NCBI GenBank assembly: GCA_018712885.1
Contig: DVGE01000060.1
Location: 1 to 6,919 of the forward strand
Length of the DNA stretch: 6,919 bases
Source: Candidatus Pullichristensenella stercoripullorum
Lineage (GTDB): Bacteria; Bacillota; Clostridia; Christensenellales; Aristaeellaceae
Direction of reading: 5' to 3'
A model generated the notes under the pieces. The model worked only from the letters and a program-made list of their open reading frames with translations, was not told the DNA's origin and ran no database searches. Position 1 is the stretch's first letter, and each line of letters opens with the position of its first letter. Of the stretch, positions 1-5,052 are shown in pieces. A program made the position numbers and the translations under genes.

Positions 1-1230
1 CTTACCAAGAACCCGGACGAGATCGCCGACATGATGTTCACCAACGGCCATGTCGAGTCCTTCTCGGACGCCAAGCCGGATGTCAACATGCCCATGGAGG
101 AGAACCCGCGCGTGCAGGCCATCGCCCGCAAGGAGCGCTGGGGCTTCGACGCCAACGGCAAGCCCGTCTCCAAGAACAAGGTCTACCAGCTGCGCGACGG
201 CCTGTTCGAGGCCATCATCGACCGCTTCTATAAGGACGCTTCCCTCATCACCTACGGTGAGGACGTGCGCGACTGGGGCGGCGCGTTCGCTGTGTACCGC
301 GGCTTGACCGAGGCGCTGCCGTATCATCGCCTGTTCAACTCGCCGATCTCGGAAAGCGCCATCGTCGGCTCCGCCGTCGGCTACGCCATGGCGGGCGGCC
401 GCGCGCTGGTCGAGCTCATGTACTGCGACTTCCTCGCCTGCGCGGGCGACGAAGTGTTCAACCAGATGGCCAAGTGGCAGGCCATGTCTGCCGACATCAT
501 CAAGATGCCCGTTGTCCTGCGCGTGTCCGTCGGCTCCAAGTACGGCGCGCAGCACTCCCAGGATTGGTCGGCGCTGGCCGCCCACATCCCGGGCCTGAAG
601 CTGGCTTTCCCGGCCACGCCTTACGACGCCAAGGGCCTGATGGCTTCCGCCCTGGTCGGCACCGACCCGGTGGTGTTCTTCGAGTCCCAGCGCATCTACG
701 ACGTGGGCGAGCAGTTCCACGAGGGCGGCGTGCCCAAGGACTACTATGAGATCCCCTTCGGCAAGGCCGATGTCAAGCGCAAGGGCAAGGACATCACCAT
801 CCTTTCCTTTGGCGCGGTGCTCTATCGCGTCCTCAAGGCCGCCGACGAACTCAAGGAGAAGTACGGCATGGAGGCCGAGATCATCGACGCGCGCACGCTC
901 GTGCCGTTTGATTACGACACCGTGATCGAGTCTGTGAAGAAGACCGGCCGCATCGTCATCGTCACCGACGCCTGCGAGCGTGGCTCCTTCGCCTCCGAGG
1001 TCGCCCGTCAGATCACCGAGATGGCCTTCGACGAGCTGGATGCCCCGCCGGTCGTGGTGGCTTCCAAGAACTGGATCACCCCGGCGCACGAGCTGGAAGA
1101 GGCCTTCTTCCCGCAGCCGTCCTGGATCCTCGACGCCATCGACGCCAAGATCGTGCCCCTCAAGGGCCATGTGCGCACCACCAACCAGACCTTGGGCAAC
1201 AAGCTCAAGAACGAGCGCAAGGGCGTCTAA
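1..1230 (+). CDS. 2-oxoacid dehydrogenase E1 component, beta part of a probable alpha/beta fusion (5' end outside window)
   Basis: The reading frame is open from base 1 to the TAA at 1228-1230, so the gene begins upstream. From about nt 190 it is a full E1-beta (transketolase-like) subunit. Visible marks are GEDV (nt 256-267), the PISESAIVGSAVGYA stretch, the DFLACAGDEVFNQMAKW segment, GAQHSQDW, the HIPGLKLAFPATPYDAKGL stretch and DPVVFFES, followed by a C-terminal transketolase domain (ILSFGA, IIDARTLVPFD, VTDACERGSFASE). The family uses thiamine diphosphate to decarboxylate a 2-oxoacid and pass the acyl group to the lipoyl domain of E2 in the cytoplasm. About 60 residues of charged, linker-like sequence precede the beta domain in the same frame with no obvious ribosome site. 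This suggests fusion to an upstream E1-alpha half, as in some clostridial E1 proteins. The substrate (pyruvate, acetoin or branched-chain oxoacid) cannot be told here. ATGs at 31 and 34 lie in the linker and are unlikely starts. Confidence 0.87.
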   Translation, partial: LTKNPDEIADMMFTNGHVESFSDAKPDVNMPMEENPRVQAIARKERWGFDANGKPVSKNKVYQLRDGLFEAIIDRFYKDASLITYGEDVRDWGGAFAVYRGLTEALPYHRLFNSPISESAIVGSAVGYAMAGGRALVELMYCDFLACAGDEVFNQMAKWQAMSADIIKMPVVLRVSVGSKYGAQHSQDWSALAAHIPGLKLAFPATPYDAKGLMASALVGTDPVVFFESQRIYDVGEQFHEGGVPKDYYEIPFGKADVKRKGKDITILSFGAVLYRVLKAADELKEKYGMEAEIIDARTLVPFDYDTVIESVKKTGRIVIVTDACERGSFASEVARQITEMAFDELDAPPVVVASKNWITPAHELEEAFFPQPSWILDAIDAKIVPLKGHVRTTNQTLGNKLKNERKGV

Positions 1231-1248
1231 GCAAAACGACACGCATAC

Positions 1249-1277
1249 GGGGACGGGCATCTTGCCCGCCCCCATTT
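1249..1277 (+). terminator. Hairpin terminator candidate after the E1 gene
   Basis: GGGG (1249-1252) pairs with CCCC (1270-1273) and CGGGCA (1254-1259) pairs with TGCCCG (1263-1268), with one A/C mismatch and a three-base TCT loop. Only a short T run (1275-1277) follows, so termination may be partial. The hairpin lies 18 nt after the E1 stop and 23 nt before the next start codon. Confidence 0.55.
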
Positions 1278-1300
1278 GCCGATTCTGGGGGTAAGCGAAT

Positions 1301-1660
1301 ATGCTCTATTGCGAAAAATGCCATCGCTTTGCAGAAGGCGATACCTGCCCGGGCTGTAAGCGCTCCCGCTTCCTGCGCGCGCCGCGGGAAGACGATCCCG
1401 TGCTTCTGTGCGTGCTGCGCACGACCTATGCCGACATGGTCGAGCCTTTGCTTGCGGAGGAGAAGGTGCCGTTTTCAAGGCTTGCCCTGGGCAACAGCGC
1501 CCTGCTTGGCGGCAATACCTTTCTGGAGAACTACGCCTTCTATGTGCCCTGCGATGCCTATCCGGCCGCTCTGGAGCTTCTGACGGGTATATTCGCCGAG
1601 GATGCGGAGGTGCGCATGGCTCTGCGCGAGGCGGGGGGCCGGAAGGAAGATCGCCCTTGA
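1301..1660 (+). CDS. Small zinc-ribbon protein with DUF2007-like domain, function unknown
   Basis: This is a 119-residue soluble protein. The N-terminus has two CxxC pairs (C4/C7 and C16/C19), a compact zinc ribbon. Residues about 34-95 resemble the DUF2007 'putative signal transducing protein' pattern: an N-terminal strand (VLLCVLRTTYADMVEPLL), a variable glycine-rich loop (LGNSALLGGN), then a strand and helix with AFYVPCDAYPAALELL. The biochemical role of that family is not established; comparable proteins are often annotated only as zinc-ribbon or DUF2007 proteins. There is no signal peptide or membrane segment. ATG 1301 is preceded by a weak GGGGG site (1287-1291, spacing 9). The stop codon overlaps the -35 box of the next gene's promoter. 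The family assignment comes from pattern recognition and is moderately sure; a gene at this place is well supported by frame and codon use. Confidence 0.75.
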   Translation: MLYCEKCHRFAEGDTCPGCKRSRFLRAPREDDPVLLCVLRTTYADMVEPLLAEEKVPFSRLALGNSALLGGNTFLENYAFYVPCDAYPAALELLTGIFAEDAEVRMALREAGGRKEDRP

Positions 1661-1685
1661 CGCGCGCGCGTTCGCATGGTAAAAT
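1657..1685 (+). promoter_or_regulatory. Sigma-A promoter for the nucleotidyltransferase gene
   Basis: TTGACG (1657-1662) and TAAAAT (1680-1685) are separated by 17 nt, each matching the consensus at 5 of 6 positions. The -35 box overlaps the TGA stop of the preceding gene (1658-1660). A start site near 1692 would give a leader of about 22 nt containing the Shine-Dalgarno site. Confidence 0.7.
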
Positions 1686-1700
1686 AGCCTCCCACACGGA

Positions 1701-1707
1701 AGGAGGG
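1701..1707 (+). promoter_or_regulatory. Ribosome binding site that fixes a GTG start
   Basis: AGGAGGG ends 6 nt before GTG 1714, while the nearest in-frame ATG (1726) lies 18 nt away. The site therefore selects GTG 1714 and excludes the in-frame ATG at 1408, which would overlap the zinc-ribbon gene. Confidence 0.8.
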
Positions 1708-1713
1708 ATCGTT

Positions 1714-2442
1714 GTGCGCGAATGGATGGAAAAACTCGTCCGCCGGCTGCAAGCGGCCTTTGGCGCGCGCCTGCGCTTCGTCGGGCTGCAGGGCAGCAGG
1801 GCGAGAGGAGAGGCTGCGCCGGAAAGCGACATCGACGCGGTGGTCATCCTCGACGACGTCGCTTTGGAGGATCTGCGCGCCTATCGCGCCCTGCTAAAAA
1901 CGATGCCGGAGCGCGAAAAGGTCTGCGGCTTCTTTGGCGGGGCGGCGGAACTGGCGCGCTGGGACAGGGCCGACCTGTTTTCGTTTATCCACGACACCAT
2001 CCCTTTCCACGGCGACCTCTCCGCGCTCACGCCGCCTCTGGGCCGCGAGGACGCCCGCCGCGCCGCGTTGAAGGGCGCCTGCGACATTTACCACGGCTGC
2101 GCGCACGGCCTGCTCTTTGACCGCGACCCCGCCGCCCTGCGCGCGCTTTACAAAATGGCCGCCTTCGCGCTGCGCGCCGTGTATTTTTGCCGGACGGGGG
2201 AGTACGTCTTTCGCACCGACGATTTGCGCGAGCGCCTGACGATCGCGGAGGCGCGCCTGCTCGATGGCCGCGAGGCCGCGCGGACGCTGACGGACGATGG
2301 CGCTGCCTACGAGGAGCTCTGCGAGCGCCTGCGCATTTGGTCGGCGGGCGCCATCCGCGACATGAGCGGCGCTAACGCAAACGATACAGGATCGCGCTTG
2401 CAGCTTAACGCAGCGCGCGTTATACTGGATAACGACAACTGA
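1714..2442 (+). CDS. Nucleotidyltransferase-fold (MNT-like) protein with helical C-terminal domain
   Basis: This 242-residue protein starts at GTG, chosen by the strong AGGAGG. Residues 23-46 carry the polymerase-beta-type nucleotidyltransferase signature, GSRARGEAAPESDIDAVVI: glycine-serine at G27-S28, then the two metal-binding aspartates D39 and D41. A third carboxylate could be D87 in the RADLFSF strand; this is inference. Residues about 115-225 are alpha-helical (YKMAAFALRAVYFCRTGEY, FRTDDLRERL), resembling the helical domain following such folds in aminoglycoside nucleotidyltransferases and MNT/HEPN proteins. No clear HEPN RNase motif (R-x4-6-H) was found. The family transfers NMP groups to small molecules, proteins or RNA; the substrate here is unknown, and resistance should not be assumed. 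There is no paired toxin-like partner beside it. It has its own promoter, and its 3' end contains the promoter of the riboswitch-ribU unit. Confidence 0.8.
   Translation: MREWMEKLVRRLQAAFGARLRFVGLQGSRARGEAAPESDIDAVVILDDVALEDLRAYRALLKTMPEREKVCGFFGGAAELARWDRADLFSFIHDTIPFHGDLSALTPPLGREDARRAALKGACDIYHGCAHGLLFDRDPAALRALYKMAAFALRAVYFCRTGEYVFRTDDLRERLTIAEARLLDGREAARTLTDDGAAYEELCERLRIWSAGAIRDMSGANANDTGSRLQLNAARVILDNDN
2398..2426 (+). promoter_or_regulatory. Promoter of the FMN riboswitch-ribU unit, inside the preceding gene
   Basis: TTGCAG (2398-2403) and TATACT (2421-2426) are 17 nt apart. The -10 box is good (5 of 6), the -35 weaker (3 of 6). A start site near 2433 lies about 16 nt before the riboswitch. 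Both boxes fall in the last 15 codons of the nucleotidyltransferase gene. Confidence 0.55.
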
Positions 2443-2448
2443 ACAGAG

Positions 2449-2563
2449 AACGTCTTCAGGGCAGGGTGCAATTCCCGATTGGCGGTAAAGTCCGCGAGCG
2501 CAGCCGCGCAGATTTGGTGAAACTCCAAAACCAACAGTGAAAGTCTGGATGAAAGAAGATGTG
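2449..2563 (+). ncRNA. FMN riboswitch (RFN element) aptamer
   Basis: The sequence matches the RFN consensus throughout. P1 pairs ACGTCTTC (2450-2457) with GAAGATGT (2555-2562). The conserved strings AGGGCAGGGTG...AATTCCCGA (2458-2477), GGCGGTAAAGTCCGCGAGC (2481-2499) and CAGTGAAAGTC.GGATG (2535-2551) are present. Helices visible inside include GGG 2464-2466 with CCC 2474-2476, GCGG 2482-2485 with CCGC 2492-2495, GCGC 2498-2501 with GCGC 2506-2509, TTTGG 2513-2517 with CCAAA 2525-2529, and TTGG 2479-2482 with CCAA 2531-2534. The known ligand is flavin mononucleotide, which turns expression off. Its position directly before a riboflavin transporter gene fits. Confidence 0.97.
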
Positions 2564-2622
2564 TCTTGGTCAAGGATGCTTCGCGTGAACACGATACAGC
2601 CTCCGGCACACCAATAGGACAC
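2561..2622 (+). promoter_or_regulatory. Proposed antiterminator helix of the riboswitch
   Basis: GTGTCTTGG (2561-2569) can pair with CCAA (2611-2614) plus GACAC (2618-2622), leaving TAG as a bulge. This takes up the base of the terminator's 5' arm (2617-2631). It also uses the last two bases of aptamer helix P1 (2561-2562), so FMN-bound P1 and the antiterminator compete. The pairing was found by eye and not energy-scored. Confidence 0.5.
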
Positions 2623-2656
2623 CTGCAAGACGCTCCGTCTTCAGGCGTCCATTTTT
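2617..2656 (+). terminator. Riboswitch-controlled intrinsic terminator
   Basis: The arm 2617-2631 pairs with 2637-2650: GGAC with GTCC, CCTG with CAGG and AAGAC with GTCTT, giving 14 pairs with one A/C mismatch, one bulged C (2626) and a GCTCC loop. TTTTT follows at 2652-2656. It ends just before the ribU Shine-Dalgarno site, as expected for transcriptional attenuation. Confidence 0.85.
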
Positions 2657-2674
2657 GTTGCGGAGGGGATCTCT

Positions 2675-3328
2675 ATGAACTACAAGACCAAGAAGATCGC
2701 CATGCTGGGCGTGCTCGCCGCGCTCTCCTACCTGTCCGTCGTGCTCATCAACATCCCGGTGGTGTCGGTGGACTTCCTCAAATACGAACCCAAGGACGTC
2801 GTCATCGCCCTGGGCGGCTTCATGTTCGGCCCGCTGCCGGCAGCGCTGCTCAGCGTAGTGGTCTCCCTGCTGGAAATGGTCACCATCAGCTCCACGGGCA
2901 TCATCGGCTGCGTGATGAACATACTCTCCACCTGGGGCTTTGCCTGCGTCGCGGCCGTCATCTACAAGCGTATGCACACGCTCAAGGGCGCGGTCATCGG
3001 CCTCATCGCTGGCTGCCTTGCGACCACGGCGCTGATGCTTCTGTGGAACTACCTCATCACGCCCCTGTACATGGGCCTGACGCGCGAGGCGGTGGCGGCC
3101 ATGCTCCTGCCTGTCTTTTTGCCCTACAACCTGCTCAAATGCGCCATGAACGCGGCGCTGACCATGCTCATCTACAAGCCTCTGGTCAACGCCCTGCGCC
3201 GCGCCAACCTGCTGGAAGGCGCTTCTGCGGCCAAGGCGGGCACGCGCAACCTCGGCATCATCCTCATTTCCGTGCTGGTGGTGGCCACCTGCGTGCTCTG
3301 CGTGCTGGTGTTGCGCGGTGTCATCTGA
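2675..3328 (+). CDS. ribU: Riboflavin ECF transporter, substrate-binding S component
   Basis: This 217-residue membrane protein is the substrate-specific subunit of an energy-coupling-factor importer. It binds riboflavin and works with a shared EcfA/A'/T module encoded elsewhere. RibU traits are visible: a KKIAMLGVLAAL first helix, the loop motif FLKYEPKDV (34-42), GGFMFGPLPAALLS (47-60), STGIIGCVMNILS (73-85), WNYLITPLYMGLTRE (124-138) and LPYNLLKCAMNAAL (149-162). Hydrophobic segments lie near 8-30, 42-69, 73-97, 103-130 and 140-168, plus a separate C-terminal helix at about 191-216. That helix follows a positively charged linker and makes the protein a little longer than the roughly 190-206 residues of well-known RibU proteins. 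GGAGGGG (2662-2668) precedes ATG 2675 at good spacing. The FMN riboswitch upstream confirms flavin-dependent control: high FMN should terminate the transcript before this gene. Confidence 0.95.
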   Translation: MNYKTKKIAMLGVLAALSYLSVVLINIPVVSVDFLKYEPKDVVIALGGFMFGPLPAALLSVVVSLLEMVTISSTGIIGCVMNILSTWGFACVAAVIYKRMHTLKGAVIGLIAGCLATTALMLLWNYLITPLYMGLTREAVAAMLLPVFLPYNLLKCAMNAALTMLIYKPLVNALRRANLLEGASAAKAGTRNLGIILISVLVVATCVLCVLVLRGVI

Positions 3329-3339
3329 AAGTGCGGCGC

Positions 3340-3374
3340 AAAGGGCCGGGGAACGTTCTGCTCCCCGGCCCTTT
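3340..3374. terminator. Two-way intrinsic terminator between ribU and udk
   Basis: AAAGGGCCGGGGA (3340-3352) pairs perfectly with TCCCCGGCCCTTT (3362-3374): 13 bp with a 9-nt loop and A/T runs at the outer end on both strands. It lies 11 nt after the ribU stop and 2 nt after the udk stop read from the other side. It can serve both convergent units, though the T runs are only three bases. Confidence 0.85.
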
Positions 3375-3376
3375 GT

Positions 3377-3994
3377 TCATGTCTCCGGCTTGACCATGCC
3401 GGAATTGATGTAGAACGCCAGTATGTCCACGATGCGGGCGTTTTTGCCGCCGCGGGCGACGATGAGGTCGGCGTATTCCACGTAGTTGCGTATGTAGCGT
3501 TCGAACATGGGCTTGACGGTTTCCAGATACTGCCGCGCCACGCTGTCCACATGTCGCGCGCGCTCGACGATGTCGCGCTGCACGCGCCGCAGCAGACAGA
3601 TGTCCGGATCGACCTGGATGAATATCTTGAAATCCAGCAGGTCGCGTACCGCCGGGTCGTAGAACACGTGGATGCCTTCGAGCAGCACCACGTCGCTGGG
3701 GTAGATGAGGTCGTCCGAATCGCAGCGCCGGTGCAGCTTGTAGTCGTAGCCCTTGCGTGTGATCGGCTTGCCCGCACGCAGCGCCTCCAGGTCGGCGCGC
3801 AGCGCTTCATGCTCGAAGGCCTCCGGCTCGTCGTAGTTGATGCGCTCGCGCTGGGCAAAGTCCATGTCGGGGTGATCCTTATAATAAGAATCCTGTTTGA
3901 GCAGCACACACGGCTCTTCGAGCCTGCGCGCCAGTTCGTCTGCCAGCGTCGATTTTCCGCTGCCGCTCGCGCCGCAGATGCCGATCGTCAACAT
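3377..3994 (-). CDS. udk: Uridine kinase
   Basis: This 205-residue cytoplasmic enzyme phosphorylates uridine (and usually cytidine) to the monophosphate with a nucleoside triphosphate, in pyrimidine salvage. Visible marks are the P-loop GASGSGKST (8-16), QDSYYKD (34-40), INYDEPEAFE (52-61), KGYDYKLHRRC (81-91), the LLEGIHVF strand (104-111), VDPDICLLRRVQRDIVERAR (the lid region) and YADLIVARGGKNARIVDIL near the C-terminus. This order fits uridine kinase better than phosphoribulokinase. Length is close to the E. coli enzyme (213). The frame continues upstream to an ATG at 4072, but that extension covers the promoter and has no family similarity, so ATG 3994, which starts directly at the P-loop strand, is chosen. 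The ribosome site is weak: AGGAAAGGG (4015-4007), 12 nt from the start. It has its own sigma-A promoter and ends at the shared hairpin. Confidence 0.93.
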   Translation of the reverse strand: MLTIGICGASGSGKSTLADELARRLEEPCVLLKQDSYYKDHPDMDFAQRERINYDEPEAFEHEALRADLEALRAGKPITRKGYDYKLHRRCDSDDLIYPSDVVLLEGIHVFYDPAVRDLLDFKIFIQVDPDICLLRRVQRDIVERARHVDSVARQYLETVKPMFERYIRNYVEYADLIVARGGKNARIVDILAFYINSGMVKPET

Positions 3995-4022
3995 GGCCGC
4001 ACCACGCCCTTTCCTGCGTACT

Positions 4023-4051
4023 ATCATAGCACAGGCGGGCGGGGATTTCAA
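4023..4051 (-). promoter_or_regulatory. Sigma-A promoter of udk
   Basis: On the minus strand TTGAAA (4051-4046) and TATGAT (4028-4023) are separated by exactly 17 nt. The start site would be near 4016, giving a leader of about 22 nt to ATG 3994. The -10 box contains the bases of an in-frame ATG (4027), which argues against that codon as the udk start. Confidence 0.75.
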
Positions 4052-4060
4052 GCGCGGGAC

Positions 4061-4082
4061 AAAAATCTTCACGGCATCCGCG
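4061..4082 (-). terminator. Weak terminator candidate after the Spo0A-like gene
   Basis: On the minus strand CGCGG (4082-4078) pairs with CCGTG (4074-4070) around an ATG loop, including one G-U pair. TTTTT follows at 4065-4061, four bases away. The stem is short, so read-through into udk is possible. Confidence 0.3.
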
Positions 4083-4089
4083 GCGTTTC

Positions 4090-4866
4090 TCAGCCGATCA
4101 GATCCCCGTGGGGGTGGATCGCGAGCGCGTCCTGCCGGCGCGCTTCATCCTCGCGCAGCTTCCTGAGCATGCGCAGCAGGAACACGCGGTTGCTTAAGGC
4201 GCCTTCGCCAGCGCCGCAGGCGCGGCGGATGGCCGTGCGCATGTTGCGCTCGACGTTCTCAGGCGTCGTGGACAGCGTTTCCGCAAGGCGCGGATAGAGG
4301 TTGCGCCGCATGTTGTGCAAAAGCCGTTCGTTGTCCCAGAGCAGATAGAGCGCTTCCGCCAGACAGGAAAAGCCGAACAGCCGGGGCGCGACGTTCGCGT
4401 GCAGCAGCGCGTAACGGATGCGGACGGTGGGCGAAGGCGATGCTTGTCCATCCTCAAGGGCGCGCTTTTCCGCGAGCGCGCGCCGTTTGGCCTGCGCAGT
4501 CTCGACGATGCAGGCGTGCAGGTCTGCCATGGTCACCGGCTTGGACAGGAACATATCTGCGCCGACGTCGCGGCACATCCGCATGGCCGTTTCGCTGGGA
4601 AACGCGGTGCAGACGATCAGAGCCGGCTGACTGGGAATGGCGCGCAGTATGCGCAGAAGCGCCAGGCCGTAGCAGCTGCGCAAGGCCAATCCGAGCACGA
4701 TGCAGTCCGGGTCGAGCCGCGCGATCTGGAGCTGTGCTTGCGCAGCGTCGACGGCATAGCCGACGACTTCAACGTCGCGCGTAGCGGACAGATACTGAAA
4801 CGTTTGTTCCAGGTAATGCAGATCAATGTCGATGAGGTACAGTCGGGTCTTCTTCATGAACGCCAT
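4090..4866 (-). CDS. Spo0A-like response regulator with a degenerate receiver domain
   Basis: This 258-residue protein has a CheY-like receiver (about 7-125), a linker, and a Spo0A-type C-terminal DNA-binding domain (about 150-240). The C-terminal part matches Spo0A in order: FGFSCLAEALYLLWDN (164-179), then LYPRLAETLSTTPENVER (190-207) and MRTAIRRA, against LYP.IAKK..TT..RVERAIRHAIE in Bacillus Spo0A. In the receiver the phosphoacceptor is missing: PDCIVLGLAL aligns with PDVLVLDIIM, so D56 of Spo0A corresponds to G59. The DD acid pair is changed to D13-I14-D15. The switch threonine (T87 in CTAF) and lysine (K109 in LSKPV) remain. It probably binds DNA without phosphorylation-dependent switching; this is inference. 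The C-terminal domain is too divergent to assume it is the main Spo0A. It lies downstream of spoIIP. AGGA 4875-4872 is 5 nt from ATG 4866; ATG 4857 is an alternative start. Confidence 0.85.
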   Translation of the reverse strand: MAFMKKTRLYLIDIDLHYLEQTFQYLSATRDVEVVGYAVDAAQAQLQIARLDPDCIVLGLALRSCYGLALLRILRAIPSQPALIVCTAFPSETAMRMCRDVGADMFLSKPVTMADLHACIVETAQAKRRALAEKRALEDGQASPSPTVRIRYALLHANVAPRLFGFSCLAEALYLLWDNERLLHNMRRNLYPRLAETLSTTPENVERNMRTAIRRACGAGEGALSNRVFLLRMLRKLREDEARRQDALAIHPHGDLIG

Positions 4867-4925
4867 TCCTTTCCTAAAGTGAATTTGCTTCTAAAGAGAA
4901 ACATTAGAGCTTCTTAGCGTACACT

Positions 4926-4954
4926 ATTATATCTATTGAATGGTTTGCAGTCAA
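4926..4954 (-). promoter_or_regulatory. Near-consensus sigma-A promoter of the Spo0A-like gene
   Basis: On the minus strand TTGACT (4954-4949) and TATAAT (4931-4926) are 17 nt apart: 5 of 6 and 6 of 6 matches. The start site would be near 4919, leaving a leader of about 53 nt. The proximal copy of a direct repeat overlaps the -35 box, suggesting an operator. Confidence 0.85.
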
Positions 4955-5002
4955 TATGAAAATTTGAAAATACAGTGATGATTTCCATATGAAATTTTGA
5001 AA
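4951..5002 (-). repeat. Pair of 19-bp direct repeats at the Spo0A-like promoter
   Basis: On the minus strand the copies are TTTCAAAATTTCATATGGA (5002-4984) and TTTCAAATTTTCATATTGA (4969-4951), identical at 17 of 19 positions and starting 33 bp apart, about three helical turns. Four bases of the downstream copy lie in the -35 box. They may be operator sites for an unidentified regulator. Confidence 0.7.
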
Positions 5003-5052
5003 GAACGATCGAAAAAGAGGGTAATTTTGGCGATTTAATGCTAGCTGTGCAT

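Noticed and set aside
1408..1713. ATG-initiated 5' extension of the nucleotidyltransferase frame
   Set aside because: It overlaps the zinc-ribbon gene almost completely and has no family similarity. A strong AGGAGG site selects GTG 1714.
1714..2442. Calling the nucleotidyltransferase an antibiotic-resistance enzyme or an MNT/HEPN toxin-antitoxin system
   Set aside because: Only the general fold signature is visible. There is no HEPN RNase motif, no partner gene and no specific resistance-family motif.
2566..3393. A 275-codon plus-strand frame over the riboswitch terminator and ribU
   Set aside because: It is out of frame with ribU, starts inside the riboswitch leader and has His/Arg/Gly-rich shadow composition.
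3995..4072. N-terminal extension of uridine kinase to ATG 4072
   Set aside because: It contains the TTGAAA-17-TATGAT promoter, and the family starts right at the P-loop strand.
4315..4917. Plus-strand open frame opposite the Spo0A-like gene
   Set aside because: It is antisense to a recognisable receiver plus Spo0A_C protein, with no ribosome site or family motif.
5006..5016. CGATCGAAAAA, similar to a Spo0A box flank
   Set aside because: Only 5 of 7 core positions (TGTCGAA) match, which is expected by chance in AT-rich sequence; not called as a 0A box.
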